Shown: one piece after another, positions 8,585-17,792 of the stretch | Position numbering within the stretch: the stretch's first letter is position 1 | Layout of the letters: each line of letters begins with the position of its first letter | Source: Bradyrhizobium sp. 186 | GTDB lineage: Bacteria; Pseudomonadota; Alphaproteobacteria; Rhizobiales; Xanthobacteraceae | DNA: 64,000 bases | NCBI RefSeq assembly: GCF_023101685.1 | Contig: NZ_CP082164.1 | Span: 7,812,001 to 7,876,000 of the forward strand | Reading direction: 5' to 3' | Notes under the pieces: generated by a model | What the model was told of the DNA's origin: nothing | The model's database searches: none | Seen by the model: only the letters and a program-made list of their open reading frames with translations | Translations under genes and position numbers: made by a program

Positions 8585-9252
8585 GACGAATAGATCCGTT
8601 CATAAAGCACACGCAGCATTCCGGCGGTCGCGCCCCAGATGTAGCGTTCCGCAAACGGCATCGCGTAGTAGGACCGCTCCATGCCGCGGAATTCCTTGCG
8701 GTGCACCTGGTGGTTCGCCGGGTCCATCAGGAAGGATAGCGGTACTTCGAACGCATCATCAACCTCGGAATGGTTGATCGTGAGCTCAAAGCCCGGCCGC
8801 ACCCTGGCCACGGTGGGCAGGATGCGGAAGCCGAACGCAGTGCCGTAGAGATCGAGATAGCCGATCGGCTCGACGAAGTCGCGCGACAGCCCGATCTCTT
8901 CCTCGGCCTCGCGCAGCGCCGCATCGAGCGGGGACGTGTCGGTCGCGTCGATCTTGCCGCCGGGAAAGGCGATCTGGCCGGCGTGATCGTTCAGATGCGC
9001 CGAGCGCTGGGTCAGGAGGATGGTGGGCTCGGGATGGTCGACCACCGCGATCAGGACTGCCGCCGGCCGCACCGGCTGCTCGCGCGCGATGATCTCGAGC
9101 ATCTTGTCGGTGCCGGGATCGCCCGAGGCCGGAATGATGTTCGGATCGTAGAGCCCGGGCGGAACGTCGAAGCCCAATCGCGCCGTGGAGCGGGCGAAGA
9201 AATCGGCCGCTCCGAGCGTGACGGGCTCGTTCCTCAGGATAGGCTTGTTCAA
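8581..9252 (-). CDS. Nudix hydrolase, CoA-pyrophosphatase type
   Basis: A 223-residue Nudix enzyme. The Nudix box is GGKIDATDTS with REAEEEIGL (G-x5-E-x7-RE-x2-EE-x-G type), and the upstream LTQRSAHLNDHAGQIAFPG is the signature of the CoA pyrophosphatase subgroup (NudL-like), which splits CoA or acyl-CoA to 4'-phosphopantetheine and 3',5'-ADP. The start is TTG at 9252, overlapping the DUF1285 stop by four bases (TTGA); the next in-frame ATG would remove 50 residues. The overlaps with DUF1285 and DUF6111 make co-translation likely. Confidence 0.86.
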   Translation of the reverse strand: MNKPILRNEPVTLGAADFFARSTARLGFDVPPGLYDPNIIPASGDPGTDKMLEIIAREQPVRPAAVLIAVVDHPEPTILLTQRSAHLNDHAGQIAFPGGKIDATDTSPLDAALREAEEEIGLSRDFVEPIGYLDLYGTAFGFRILPTVARVRPGFELTINHSEVDDAFEVPLSFLMDPANHQVHRKEFRGMERSYYAMPFAERYIWGATAGMLRVLYERIYSS

Positions 9253-9860
9253 AGCGCGGTCCTCACCTGCTCAGCATCGGCCATGGCAAAGAATTCGCCA
9301 GCCGATTCGACGCCGAACATCGGCTGGCCATCGACCATCCGCTCCTCGCCCATGTCAACCAGATCGTAATAGAGCGCGCGGGTGACCTTGGCCCAGAGAT
9401 CGGCGCGCACGTGCAGATAGGGCGTCAGCCCGCCGTCCTTCACCTGCTCGAAGCGCAGCCGGTGCGAGCCATCGCAGGTGACCCAGTCGTCGACATTGGT
9501 GCGGAAGTGGAGCACGCGATGGTTGTCCTCGCCATCCTTCTGCATCTCGACTGCCATGAACGGCGCGTCGTCGACGCGAATGCCCACCTTCTCCACCGGC
9601 GTCACGAGAAAATGCTTGTCGCCTTCGCGCTTCAGGATCGTCGAGAACAGGCGGACCAGCGCAGGCCGGCCGATTGGCGTGCCCAGGTAGAACCATGTAC
9701 CATCCGAGGCGATTCGGATGTCGAGATCGCCGCAAAACGGCGGATTCCACAGATGCACCGGAGGCAGACCTTTTTTGGCGCCTTCGGAATTGCCGGCACT
9801 TTTGGCGGCGGCAGTCAGCCCCTCAAGTGCACGGTCGGCGCTCTGCCCTTGGTTCGCCAT
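9249..9860 (-). CDS. DUF1285 domain protein
   Basis: A 203-residue soluble protein. After a short Ala/Gly/Lys-rich lead it shows the DUF1285 pattern: LWNPPFCGDLDIRIASDGTW, then a FSTILKREGDKHFLVTPVEK stretch and a late DLVDMGEE near the C-terminus. Function unknown. The first gene of the group, divergent from moxR. ATG at 9860 is chosen; an ATG seven codons upstream (9881) is equally possible, neither having a strong ribosome site. Confidence 0.78.
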   Translation of the reverse strand: MANQGQSADRALEGLTAAAKSAGNSEGAKKGLPPVHLWNPPFCGDLDIRIASDGTWFYLGTPIGRPALVRLFSTILKREGDKHFLVTPVEKVGIRVDDAPFMAVEMQKDGEDNHRVLHFRTNVDDWVTCDGSHRLRFEQVKDGGLTPYLHVRADLWAKVTRALYYDLVDMGEERMVDGQPMFGVESAGEFFAMADAEQVRTAL

Positions 9861-10107
9861 GGTTTGCCCTGACTTTGTCATTTGGCACAATAGGTGCAGG
9901 TCTACGTTGTAGGTCGGTGCGCGGTTCCACCCCCGGATTGGTCCGGTGTGGAGGTCGCCACTTCGTGATGCCCTACATACCCCTAAGCCGATAAGGTGGG
10001 GATAGGTTAATTCAACGAATACATGGCCTTCCTGCAAGTTTAGGATAGGGCCATGAGATGATTTGACGACGCATGCGAACCGCGTGGCGGACTTAAGGAG
10101 CTGACGG
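9861..10107. promoter_or_regulatory. Divergent promoter region between the DUF1285 group and the moxR cluster
   Basis: These 247 bases must hold the promoters of both divergent groups. The moxR side has a clear AAGGAG at 10096-10101 before its ATG. I could not place confident -35 and -10 boxes. Confidence 0.45.
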
Positions 10108-11106
10108 ATGGCGGAAAGTGTCGAGAAACTCGAGGACGGGATCGTCCGTTCTGCCGAGCAGGTGTCGAGTCAAATTCGCGCGGCGAAGGACGCGATCGCG
10201 ACCGTGATCTTCGGCCAGGATCGCGTGATCGAGAACACGCTGGTCACCATCCTCTCCGGCGGCCATGCGCTGCTGATCGGCGTGCCCGGCCTCGCCAAGA
10301 CCAAGCTGGTCGAGACGCTCGGCGTCACGCTCGGCCTCGATGCCAAGCGCGTTCAGTTCACGCCCGACCTGATGCCCTCGGACATTCTCGGCGCCGAAGT
10401 GCTCGACGAGAGCAACGCGGGCAAACGCTCGTTCCGTTTCATCGCCGGCCCCGTGTTCGCGCAGCTGCTGATGGCCGACGAAATCAACCGTGCCAGCCCG
10501 CGCACGCAATCGGCGCTCTTGCAGGCGATGCAGGAGCAGCACATCACCGTTGCCGGCGCGCGCCACGACCTGCCGAAGCCGTTCCATGTGCTCGCGACAC
10601 AAAATCCGCTGGAGCAGGAAGGCACCTATCCGCTGCCCGAAGCGCAGCTCGACCGCTTCCTGATGGAGATCGACGTCGACTATCCCGATCGCGACGCCGA
10701 GCGCCGCATCCTGTTCGAGACCACCGGCGCCGAAGCGACGCTGGCGAGGGGCTCGATGACCGCGGACGCTCTAATCACCGCGCAACGGCTAATCCGCCGC
10801 CTGCCGGTCGGTGATTCCGTGGTGGAAGCGATCCTGTCGCTGGTGCGCGCGGCCCGTCCGGGTCCGGACAGCGGCGAGACCGGCAAGTTCATCGCCTGGG
10901 GACCAGGCCCGCGCGCCAGCCAATCCCTGATGCTCGCGGTGCGCGCCCGTGCGCTGATCGACGGACGGCTCGCGCCCTCGATCGACGACGTGCTCGACCT
11001 GGCCGAACCCGTGCTGAAGCACCGCATGGCGCTGACCTTCCAGGCGCGCGCCGAAGGCCGCACGATTCCGGAGGTGATCCGGCAGTTGAAGACACGGATT
11101 GGTTGA
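10108..11106 (+). CDS. moxR: MoxR-family AAA+ ATPase
   Basis: A 332-residue AAA+ ATPase of the MoxR branch, thought to act as a chaperone that matures or remodels partner proteins, often ones with von Willebrand A domains. Walker A is GVPGLAKT at residues 58-65, Walker B ends in DE at 124-125 within LLMADEINRASP, and sensor 1 is LATQNPLEQEGTYPLPEAQL. AAGGAG precedes the ATG at 10108. It leads a cluster with DUF58, a BatA-like DUF4159 protein and a membrane protein; its TGA overlaps the DUF58 ATG by one base. Confidence 0.93.
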   Translation: MAESVEKLEDGIVRSAEQVSSQIRAAKDAIATVIFGQDRVIENTLVTILSGGHALLIGVPGLAKTKLVETLGVTLGLDAKRVQFTPDLMPSDILGAEVLDESNAGKRSFRFIAGPVFAQLLMADEINRASPRTQSALLQAMQEQHITVAGARHDLPKPFHVLATQNPLEQEGTYPLPEAQLDRFLMEIDVDYPDRDAERRILFETTGAEATLARGSMTADALITAQRLIRRLPVGDSVVEAILSLVRAARPGPDSGETGKFIAWGPGPRASQSLMLAVRARALIDGRLAPSIDDVLDLAEPVLKHRMALTFQARAEGRTIPEVIRQLKTRIG

Positions 11107-12050
11107 TGGCAGCGGAGAACGGGCACACGGCGAAGGAGATCATCGCGATCCGACGTGCCGATGGCGAAAGCCGCACGCTCGCCGCTTCGCTGCCGCGCCT
11201 GGTGCTCGAGGCCCGCCGTATCGCCGCCAACGTCCTCCACGGTCTGCACGGCCGGCGCCGCGCCGGCGCGGGCGAGAACTTTTGGCAGTACCGACGCTTC
11301 GTCTCCGGCGAGCCGTCGCAGAACGTCGACTGGCGCCGCTCGGCCCGTGACGACCATCTCTATGTCCGCGAGCGGGAATGGGAAGCCTCGCACACGGTCT
11401 GGATCTGGCCCGACCGTTCGCCCTCGATGACGTTCGCGTCGAAACAGGCCCGCGAATCCAAGCTCGAACGCACGCTGATCGTCGCCTTCGCGCTGGCCGA
11501 GCTGCTCGTCTCCGGCGGCGAGCGCGTCGGCATTCCCGGGCTGATGGCGCCGACAGCAAGCCGCAGCGTCATCGACAAGATGGCGCAGGCGATGCTGCAT
11601 GACAGTGCCGAGCGGCTGAGCCTGCCGCCGTCTTTCGTGCCCTCGGCGCTGGCCGAGACGATCGTGCTGTCGGATTTCTGGTCGCCGATCGCGGAGATCA
11701 GGGCCACGCTTGCAGGCCTGTCCGGCTCCGGCTCCCATGGCACGCTGGTGCAGATCGTCGATCCCGCCGAGGAGTCATTTCCTTATTCCGGCCGCGTCGA
11801 ATTCGTCGAGCCTGAAGGGTTCGGCGTGATCACCGCCGGCCGCGCCGAGAGCTGGGCGCAGGATTACACCGCGCGGCTTGCGCTGCACCGCGACCAGATC
11901 CGCGCCGAGACCAACAAGCTCGACTGGCTGTTTACGACGCATACGACCGACCGTTCGGCCGCCGAACTGCTGCTGTTCCTCCATGCCGGCATGCAGGTGA
12001 GCAAGTCGGGTGCACGCACGACGACGATCAAGGCGGGGCCGGCCGCATGA
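11106..12050 (+). CDS. DUF58 domain protein of the MoxR cluster
   Basis: A 314-residue soluble protein of the DUF58 family, the usual second member of MoxR clusters and related to von Willebrand A proteins. The hallmark is the RRFVSGEPSQNVDWRRSAR stretch with DHLYVREREWE after it near residues 58-90. The start is the ATG at 11106, sharing one base with the moxR stop (TGATG); a TTG one codon earlier is also open. It overlaps the next gene by four bases. Its partner is presumably the MoxR ATPase; the cellular target is unknown. Confidence 0.88.
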   Translation: MAAENGHTAKEIIAIRRADGESRTLAASLPRLVLEARRIAANVLHGLHGRRRAGAGENFWQYRRFVSGEPSQNVDWRRSARDDHLYVREREWEASHTVWIWPDRSPSMTFASKQARESKLERTLIVAFALAELLVSGGERVGIPGLMAPTASRSVIDKMAQAMLHDSAERLSLPPSFVPSALAETIVLSDFWSPIAEIRATLAGLSGSGSHGTLVQIVDPAEESFPYSGRVEFVEPEGFGVITAGRAESWAQDYTARLALHRDQIRAETNKLDWLFTTHTTDRSAAELLLFLHAGMQVSKSGARTTTIKAGPAA

Positions 12051-14860
12051 TGGGATTTCCGCTCGCCTTCACCGAACCGCTGCTCCTGATCGGCCTCGTC
12101 AGCCTGCCCGTGCTGTGGTGGCTGCTGCGCGTGATGCCGCCGCGACCGCGCCGCATCGAGTTTCCGCCGACACGCCTGTTGTTCGACATCGCGCAGCGGG
12201 AAGAGACGCCGTCGCGGACGCCGTGGTGGCTGACCGCGCTGCGCCTGCTCGCTGCGGCGCTAGTGATTTTCGCCGCCGCCGGCCCGATCTGGAATCCGCA
12301 AACCGGGCTTGCCGGCAGCAAGGCGCCGCTGATGATCATGCTCGACGACGGCTGGAGCGCCGCCTCGAACTGGGACATCCGGATCCGGGCCGCCGACGAG
12401 TTGATCGCCAATGCCGAAAACGACCGCCGCGCCATCGCGCTGGTGCCTTTGTCCGAGCCGAACCGCGACATCACGCTGATGCCGGCCGGCGCGGCGCGCG
12501 TGGCGCTGCGGCAGCTCGCGCCAAAACCCTATTCGATCGAGCGCGTTGAAACCCTCACCACGATCGATCGTTTCCTGAAGGCCACCGGCGACTGCGAGAT
12601 CGCCTGGCTGTCGGATAGCGTCGACACCGGCCGCGGCGAGGAATTTGTGCAGGGCCTCGGCAAGACCATCGGAGATCGCAGCTTGACGGTGTTCGAAGGT
12701 GGCACCTCCTCCCCGCTGGCGCTGGTCGCGGCAGAGAATGCGGCGGCGAAAATGACGGTGAAGGTGCTGCGCACCGACAGCGGCATCACGGCCGGCACCG
12801 TGCGCGCGCTGGACCAGAAGGCCTCGCCGATCGGCGAGGCGCGCTACACGTTCGGGCCGCAGGACAAGGAAACCGAAGCGGCGTTCGATCTGCCGGTCGA
12901 GCTGCGCAACGACATCACGCGGCTCGAGATCTCAGGCGAGCGCTCGGCCGGCGCAGTGCAACTGCTGGACAAGCGCTGGCGTCGCCGCGCCATCGGCATC
13001 GTCTCCGGTGCGACCAGCGAGACCGCGCAGCCGCTGCTGGCGCCGACCTTCTATCTTACCCGGGCGCTGGCGCCGTTCGCCGACGTCCGGCTGGCCGACA
13101 AGGGCTCGCCGCAGCAGGGCATCACGCAGTTCCTCGACCAGAAGCTGCCGATGATCATCCTGGCCGATGTCGGCACCGTCGCGCCCGAGCTGCGCGAGCG
13201 CCTCAACGCCTGGATCGACCAGGGCGGCGTGCTGGTGCGGTTCGCAGGTCCAAGGCTCGCGCAAGCCGAAGACGACCTCGTCCCCGTCAAGCTGCGCAAG
13301 GGCGGCCGCACGCTCGGCGGCAGCCTGACCTGGGAGAAGCCGCAGCATCTCGCCAACTTCGCCGCCGATGGGCCTTTTGCAGGCGAGGTCGTCCCGAAGG
13401 ACGTCACCGTGAGCCGGCAGGTTCTCGCCGAGCCCGACGCCGTGCTCGCCACCAAGAGCTGGGCGTCGCTGGAAGACGGGACGCCGCTGGTGACCGGTGA
13501 GCATCGCGGCAAGGGCCTGGTCAGCCTGTTCCATGTCAGCGCCGATATGCGCTGGTCGGATCTGCCGATGTCGGGCACCTTCGTCGAAATGCTGCGGCGG
13601 ATCGTCGATATGTCCGGCTACACCGCCAAGCCCGGCGCCGGGGTTGCCGGCGAAGCGACCACCGAGACGGTGGCGCCGCTGCACATTCTCGACGGCTTCG
13701 GCGCCTTCGGCCCGCCGCCTGCCACCGCAAAGCCGTTGCCCGCGGATTATCGCGACCGCGCCACACCCGATCATCCGCCGGGCTTCTATGGTCCGGCAGA
13801 AGGACCGCTCGCCGTGAACACGCTTGCCGCCGCCGACCGCATCGCGCAGCTCAACACCGCGAGCCTCCGCGCCCGGCACGCCACCTACACCAACGCCGAG
13901 CCACGCGATTTGCGCGGCTGGCTGCTGTCGACATCGCTGGCGCTGTTCCTGATCGACGCCATCATCATCGCGGTGCTGGGCGGCGGCCTCGCCGCGCTGC
14001 TGCGCCGCCGCGCCGCGCCCGCAATGATCGTGCTCGGGCTGGTGCTTGCGGGCCTGTTGTCGTTCTCGCCGACGCCGTCGCGCGCCGACAGCGCCGCGGA
14101 TGAGTTCGCGATGAAGGCGGTGTCGCAGACCCGCCTCGCCTATGTCGTCACCGGCAATGCCGACGTCGATTCCATCGTCAAGGCCGGCCTGTCCGGACTG
14201 ACGCTGTTCCTTGCGCAGCGCACCGCGCTCGAGGCCGGCGATCCCGTCGGCATCGATCCCGCGCGCGACGAGCTCGCCTTCTTCCCGCTGATCTACTGGC
14301 CGATCGTGCCGGGCGCGCCAAAACCGCCGCAGGACGCGATCAACAAGATCGACGCCTACATGAAGCAGGGCGGCACCGTCATCTTCGACACCCGCGACGC
14401 GATCGAAGCGCCGCCCGGCGACAACGGCGCCTCACAGACGCCGGGGATGCGGACGCTGCGCGAGATCCTGTCCTCGCTCGACGTGCCCGAGCTCGAGCCG
14501 GTGCCGCGCGAGCACGTGCTGACCAAGACCTTCTATCTGCTGCGCGACTTCCCCGGTCGCTTCAACTCCGGCCAGACCTGGGTCGAAACCCTGCCGCGCG
14601 AGGACGACGACGAGAGCGCGCAGCGGCCGGCGCGCGGCGGCGACGGCGTCTCGCCGATCATCATCACCTCGAACGATCTTGCCGGTGCTTGGGCGATCCG
14701 TCCCGACGGCCAGCCGATGCTGCCGCTTACCCCCGGCGAGCCGCGCCAGCGCGAATTCGCCTACCGCGCCGGCGTCAACATCGTGATGTACACGCTGACC
14801 GGCAACTACAAGGCCGACCAGGTGCACGCACCCGCCCTGATCGAACGGCTGGGGCAATGA
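12047..14860 (+). CDS. BatA-like N-terminal region plus DUF4159, membrane protein
   Basis: A 937-residue protein. The N-terminus has two hydrophobic helices around PLLLIGLVSLPVLWWLLRVM and RLLAAALVIFAAAGPIW, the aerotolerance-regulator (BatA) N-terminal pattern, followed by a large periplasmic-type region. Helices near residues 626-650 and 658-680 lead to a C-terminal DUF4159 domain of about 220 residues. The gene starts inside the DUF58 stop (ATGATG). Proteins of this build accompany MoxR and DUF58 in alphaproteobacteria and are suspected to be envelope stress or maturation factors. Function not proven. Confidence 0.82.
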   Translation: MMGFPLAFTEPLLLIGLVSLPVLWWLLRVMPPRPRRIEFPPTRLLFDIAQREETPSRTPWWLTALRLLAAALVIFAAAGPIWNPQTGLAGSKAPLMIMLDDGWSAASNWDIRIRAADELIANAENDRRAIALVPLSEPNRDITLMPAGAARVALRQLAPKPYSIERVETLTTIDRFLKATGDCEIAWLSDSVDTGRGEEFVQGLGKTIGDRSLTVFEGGTSSPLALVAAENAAAKMTVKVLRTDSGITAGTVRALDQKASPIGEARYTFGPQDKETEAAFDLPVELRNDITRLEISGERSAGAVQLLDKRWRRRAIGIVSGATSETAQPLLAPTFYLTRALAPFADVRLADKGSPQQGITQFLDQKLPMIILADVGTVAPELRERLNAWIDQGGVLVRFAGPRLAQAEDDLVPVKLRKGGRTLGGSLTWEKPQHLANFAADGPFAGEVVPKDVTVSRQVLAEPDAVLATKSWASLEDGTPLVTGEHRGKGLVSLFHVSADMRWSDLPMSGTFVEMLRRIVDMSGYTAKPGAGVAGEATTETVAPLHILDGFGAFGPPPATAKPLPADYRDRATPDHPPGFYGPAEGPLAVNTLAAADRIAQLNTASLRARHATYTNAEPRDLRGWLLSTSLALFLIDAIIIAVLGGGLAALLRRRAAPAMIVLGLVLAGLLSFSPTPSRADSAADEFAMKAVSQTRLAYVVTGNADVDSIVKAGLSGLTLFLAQRTALEAGDPVGIDPARDELAFFPLIYWPIVPGAPKPPQDAINKIDAYMKQGGTVIFDTRDAIEAPPGDNGASQTPGMRTLREILSSLDVPELEPVPREHVLTKTFYLLRDFPGRFNSGQTWVETLPREDDDESAQRPARGGDGVSPIIITSNDLAGAWAIRPDGQPMLPLTPGEPRQREFAYRAGVNIVMYTLTGNYKADQVHAPALIERLGQ

Positions 14861-14898
14861 TGCGGGTTTTGAAACTCAAGGCCCACCAGAACAAAGCC

Positions 14899-15018
14899 GT
14901 CATGGCCGGGCTTAGCCGTCCAAAGGACGGCGTCGCTTCGCTCGCCTATGTCCCGGCCATCCACGCCTTGCCACGCGGCACGAAGAACGTGGATGCCCGG
15001 GACAAGCCCGGGCATGAC
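14899..15018. repeat. Palindromic intergenic repeat inside the MoxR cluster
   Basis: A 120-base element with outer arms GTCATGGCCGGGCTT (14899-14913) and AAGCCCGGGCATGAC (15004-15018), which pair at 14 of 15 positions. Inner arms (CCCGGCCATCCACG and CGTGGATGCCCGGG) also pair. It belongs to the same general class as 34887-34987. It fills nearly all of the gap between the third and fourth genes of the cluster and could fold in the transcript. Confidence 0.72.
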
Positions 15019-15038
15019 GATGCCGAGAGAGCATCGAT

Positions 15039-17102
15039 ATGAATTACGGCATCGCATTCACGCCACTGGTTCCGACGATCGTCCTGTGGCTCGCACTCGC
15101 CGCGATCGTCGTCATTGCTGTTGTACTGTTGCTTGCGCGTGCGCGTGGTGCGGCCGTGCGCGTGGCTGCGCTGGCGCTGTTCCTGCTGGCGCTCGCCAAT
15201 CCGTCCTTCACGCGTGAAGATCGTGATCCCCTCACCTCGATCGCCGCCGTCGTCGTCGACAAGAGCCCGAGCCAGAATTTCGGCAACCGCAACCGCGAGG
15301 CGGCGCAGGCGCAGGAGGCGCTGGTCGACAGCCTGAAGAAGATCAAGGGCCTCGAGGTCCGCGTCGTCGATGCCGGACAGGCCGATGGCGAAACCGACGG
15401 CACCCGATTGTTCGGCGCCCTCGCCTCCGCGTTGTCGGATGTGCCGGTCGACCGCGTCGCCGGGGCCTTCCTGATCACCGACGGCCGCGTCCACGATATC
15501 CCGGCAAACCCCGCTGGGCTCGGCTTCCAGGCGCCGGTGCACGCGCTGATCACCGGACAGAAGGACGAGCGCGACCGCCGCATCGCGATCACGGCGGCGC
15601 CGCGCTTCGGCATCGTCGGGCAGATCCAGACCATCACCTACCGCCTCGACGACCAGGGCGTCAGCGGCGAGCGCGCCAAGGTCACGGTCCGCCGCGACGG
15701 CGAGGTCATCAACGAGCGCACGCTGACGAGCGGCCAGACCGCGAGTGTCGACGTCGACATCAAGCATGCCGGGCCGAACATCGTCGAGATCGAGGCCTCG
15801 CCGCTCGAGCGGGAGCTGACGCCGGTGAACAACCGCGCCGTCGTCGCCATCGACGGCGTGCGCGACAAGCTGCGCGTGCTGCTGGTCTCGGGCGAGCCGC
15901 ATTCCGGCGAGCGCACCTGGCGCAACCTGCTCAAGTCCGACGCCAGCGTCGACCTCGTGCACTTCACCATTCTCCGCCCGCCGGAGAAGCAGGACGGCAC
16001 GCCGATCAACGAATTATCGCTGATCGCGTTTCCGACCCGCGAGCTATTCCAGCAGAAGATCAACGAATTCCAGCTGATCATCTTCGACCGCTATGCCCGC
16101 CAGGGCGTGCTGCCGATCGCCTATTTCGACAATATCGCGCGCTATGTGCGCGGCGGCGGCGCGGTGCTGGTCTCGGCCGGCCCCGACTACGCCTCCAACA
16201 CCAGCATTTGGCGCACGCCGCTGGATTCGGTGCTGCCGGCCGAGCCGGTTGGCGTCACCGAGAAGCCGTTCTATGCGCATCTGTCCGACGTCGGCAAACG
16301 CCATCCCGTGACCCGCGGGCTGGAAGGCTCCGCGAGCGAGCCGCCGCGCTGGAGCCGCTTCTTTCGCACCGTCGACACCCGCAATTCCGTCAACCCGCCG
16401 GTGATGACGGGCGTGGATGGCAAGCCGCTCTTGTTCCTGTCGCGCTTCGGCGAGGGGCGCGTCGCGCTGTTGCTCTCCGACCACATCTGGCTGTGGGCGC
16501 GCGGCTATGAAGGCGGCGGACCGCATCTCGATCTGCTGCGGCGGATGTCGCACTGGCTGATGAAGCAGCCCGATCTCGACGAGGAAGCGTTGCGCCTCCA
16601 GGTGCAGGGCAAGGATCTCGTGGTGGTGCGCCAGACAATGTCTGACAGCGTCCAGCCGGTGAGCGTGACCTCCCCCTCCGGCGTGTCGCGCGACCTGACG
16701 CTCAGCGCCGGCGACCCCGGCGAGTGGCGCGCCAGGCTACCGGCCAACGAGCTCGGCCTGTGGCAGGCCACCGACGGCACGCTGAAGGCGCTGATCAATG
16801 TCGGCCCGACCAATCCGAAGGAGTTTTCGGAAGTCACCTCCACCACCGACACCCTGAGGCCGCTGACGCAGGCGACCGGCGGCAACGCCGTGCGCGTGGT
16901 CGACGGCGCGAGCGTCGAATTGCCCCGGATCGTGCCGGTGCGCTCGGCGAGCGTCTTCCACGGCGACGGCTGGATGGGCGTCAGGATGCGCGACGCCAGC
17001 GTCGTGAAGGGCGTCGGCGTGCTGCCGATCTTCGCCGGCCTGATCGGGCTCCTGCTGTTGCTCGGTGCATTCGCCGCGACCTGGGTTCGCGAGGGACGCT
17101 GA
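15039..17102 (+). CDS. Large membrane protein of the MoxR cluster with a possible MIDAS motif
   Basis: A 687-residue protein. Two hydrophobic helices occupy residues about 12-60, a long extracytoplasmic part follows, and a last helix (VLPIFAGLIGLLLLLGAFAA) lies just before the C-terminus. Near residue 70, VVVDKSPSQNF fits DxSxS, the first metal-site motif of von Willebrand A domains, which suits a MoxR client. A type-1 glutamine-amidotransferase-like middle (ERTWRNLLKSD, YFDNIARYVRGGGAVLVSAG) is also visible, as in related BatA-type proteins. The repeat at 14899-15018 separates it from the DUF4159 gene, but it is probably still in the same operon. Confidence 0.72.
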   Translation: MNYGIAFTPLVPTIVLWLALAAIVVIAVVLLLARARGAAVRVAALALFLLALANPSFTREDRDPLTSIAAVVVDKSPSQNFGNRNREAAQAQEALVDSLKKIKGLEVRVVDAGQADGETDGTRLFGALASALSDVPVDRVAGAFLITDGRVHDIPANPAGLGFQAPVHALITGQKDERDRRIAITAAPRFGIVGQIQTITYRLDDQGVSGERAKVTVRRDGEVINERTLTSGQTASVDVDIKHAGPNIVEIEASPLERELTPVNNRAVVAIDGVRDKLRVLLVSGEPHSGERTWRNLLKSDASVDLVHFTILRPPEKQDGTPINELSLIAFPTRELFQQKINEFQLIIFDRYARQGVLPIAYFDNIARYVRGGGAVLVSAGPDYASNTSIWRTPLDSVLPAEPVGVTEKPFYAHLSDVGKRHPVTRGLEGSASEPPRWSRFFRTVDTRNSVNPPVMTGVDGKPLLFLSRFGEGRVALLLSDHIWLWARGYEGGGPHLDLLRRMSHWLMKQPDLDEEALRLQVQGKDLVVVRQTMSDSVQPVSVTSPSGVSRDLTLSAGDPGEWRARLPANELGLWQATDGTLKALINVGPTNPKEFSEVTSTTDTLRPLTQATGGNAVRVVDGASVELPRIVPVRSASVFHGDGWMGVRMRDASVVKGVGVLPIFAGLIGLLLLLGAFAATWVREGR

Positions 17103-17125
17103 TCTCTTAGTTGCACGAACGACAC

Positions 17126-17152
17126 ATCGTCCGGCAGCCTGCGCCGGACGAT
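17126..17152 (+). terminator. Hairpin after the MoxR cluster
   Basis: A perfect 10-bp stem, ATCGTCCGGC (17126-17135) with GCCGGACGAT (17143-17152), with a 7-base loop, 24 bases after the stop at 17102. No T-run follows, so it may stop transcription weakly or protect the 3' end. Confidence 0.5.
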
Positions 17153-17162
17153 CGGCCTACGG

Positions 17163-17207
17163 TTGACATCCGTTCATCGTTGCTGCGATGTTATATTGTA
17201 ACATCGC
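17163..17207 (+). promoter_or_regulatory. Candidate Zur box and promoter before the DUF2946-receptor pair
   Basis: GCGATGTTA at 17185-17193 and TAACATCGC at 17199-17207 form a perfect 9-bp inverted repeat around TATTG. The core ATGTTATATTGTAACAT closely follows the general Zur operator pattern (TGTTATA then ATAACA). A TTGACA at 17163-17168 could be the -35 box, which would put the palindrome over the -10 area, where a repressor would block. The gene starts at 17249. The link to Zur is inference from pattern and from the receptor type. Confidence 0.62.
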
Positions 17208-17248
17208 GGCGTCAGGGGATTGGCGCCTCGCGATGTGGGGGCGTTTGG

Positions 17249-17647
17249 ATGAAGTGGTTCCGGTCGAATATCAGGCACGGCGCCCGGCTCGCGCTTTTTG
17301 CGCTGCTGGTGCAGTTCGCGCTGACGTTCGGCCACAGCCACTGGTTCGCGCAGGCCACGCCTCTCGCCCACTCCCAGCAAACGGACAGCACCAAGGGGAT
17401 CGCTTCGATCGACCGCGCAGCGGTCCAGAAGCAGTCGCCAGGAAGCCCCGACCGGGAGCAACCGGGCGACGACAATTGCGCGATCTGTGCCGTGGTCGCG
17501 ATGGCCGGCACCGTCGTGTTCGCGACGCCGCCACTGTTCCTGCTGCCACAAGCCGTCGAGCTGCTCTACCGCACCACCGACACCGAATTCGCCCATCTGA
17601 AATCGGCCGGCACGGCGTTCCAGCCTCGCGCCCCTCCCGCGTCCTGA
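17249..17647 (+). CDS. DUF2946-like small secreted or membrane protein
   Basis: A 132-residue protein with a hydrophobic N-terminal helix (LALFALLVQFALTFG near residues 12-26), an HSHWF motif right after it, a polar middle, and DDNCAICAVVAMAGTVVF near residues 75-92. The CxxC pair inside DNCAIC followed by a hydrophobic run is the DUF2946 hallmark. Such proteins accompany TonB-dependent metal receptors, and the histidines and cysteines would suit metal handling. The ATG at 17249 gives the signal-like N-terminus; upstream in-frame starts do not. Probably co-transcribed with the receptor at 17793. Confidence 0.68.
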   Translation: MKWFRSNIRHGARLALFALLVQFALTFGHSHWFAQATPLAHSQQTDSTKGIASIDRAAVQKQSPGSPDREQPGDDNCAICAVVAMAGTVVFATPPLFLLPQAVELLYRTTDTEFAHLKSAGTAFQPRAPPAS

Positions 17648-17792
17648 CCCCCAACGCTTGATCATGCCTGGGCTCGCCGCATGTCGGCTATCGCCCGGGA
17701 GCCGTTGAAGTCGAATTCCGTCGCACCGCGATGGCAGGCCGCCTCCGATCAACAGATAATCTTTCGGATGGCGCCTAACTGGAATCAGGACC

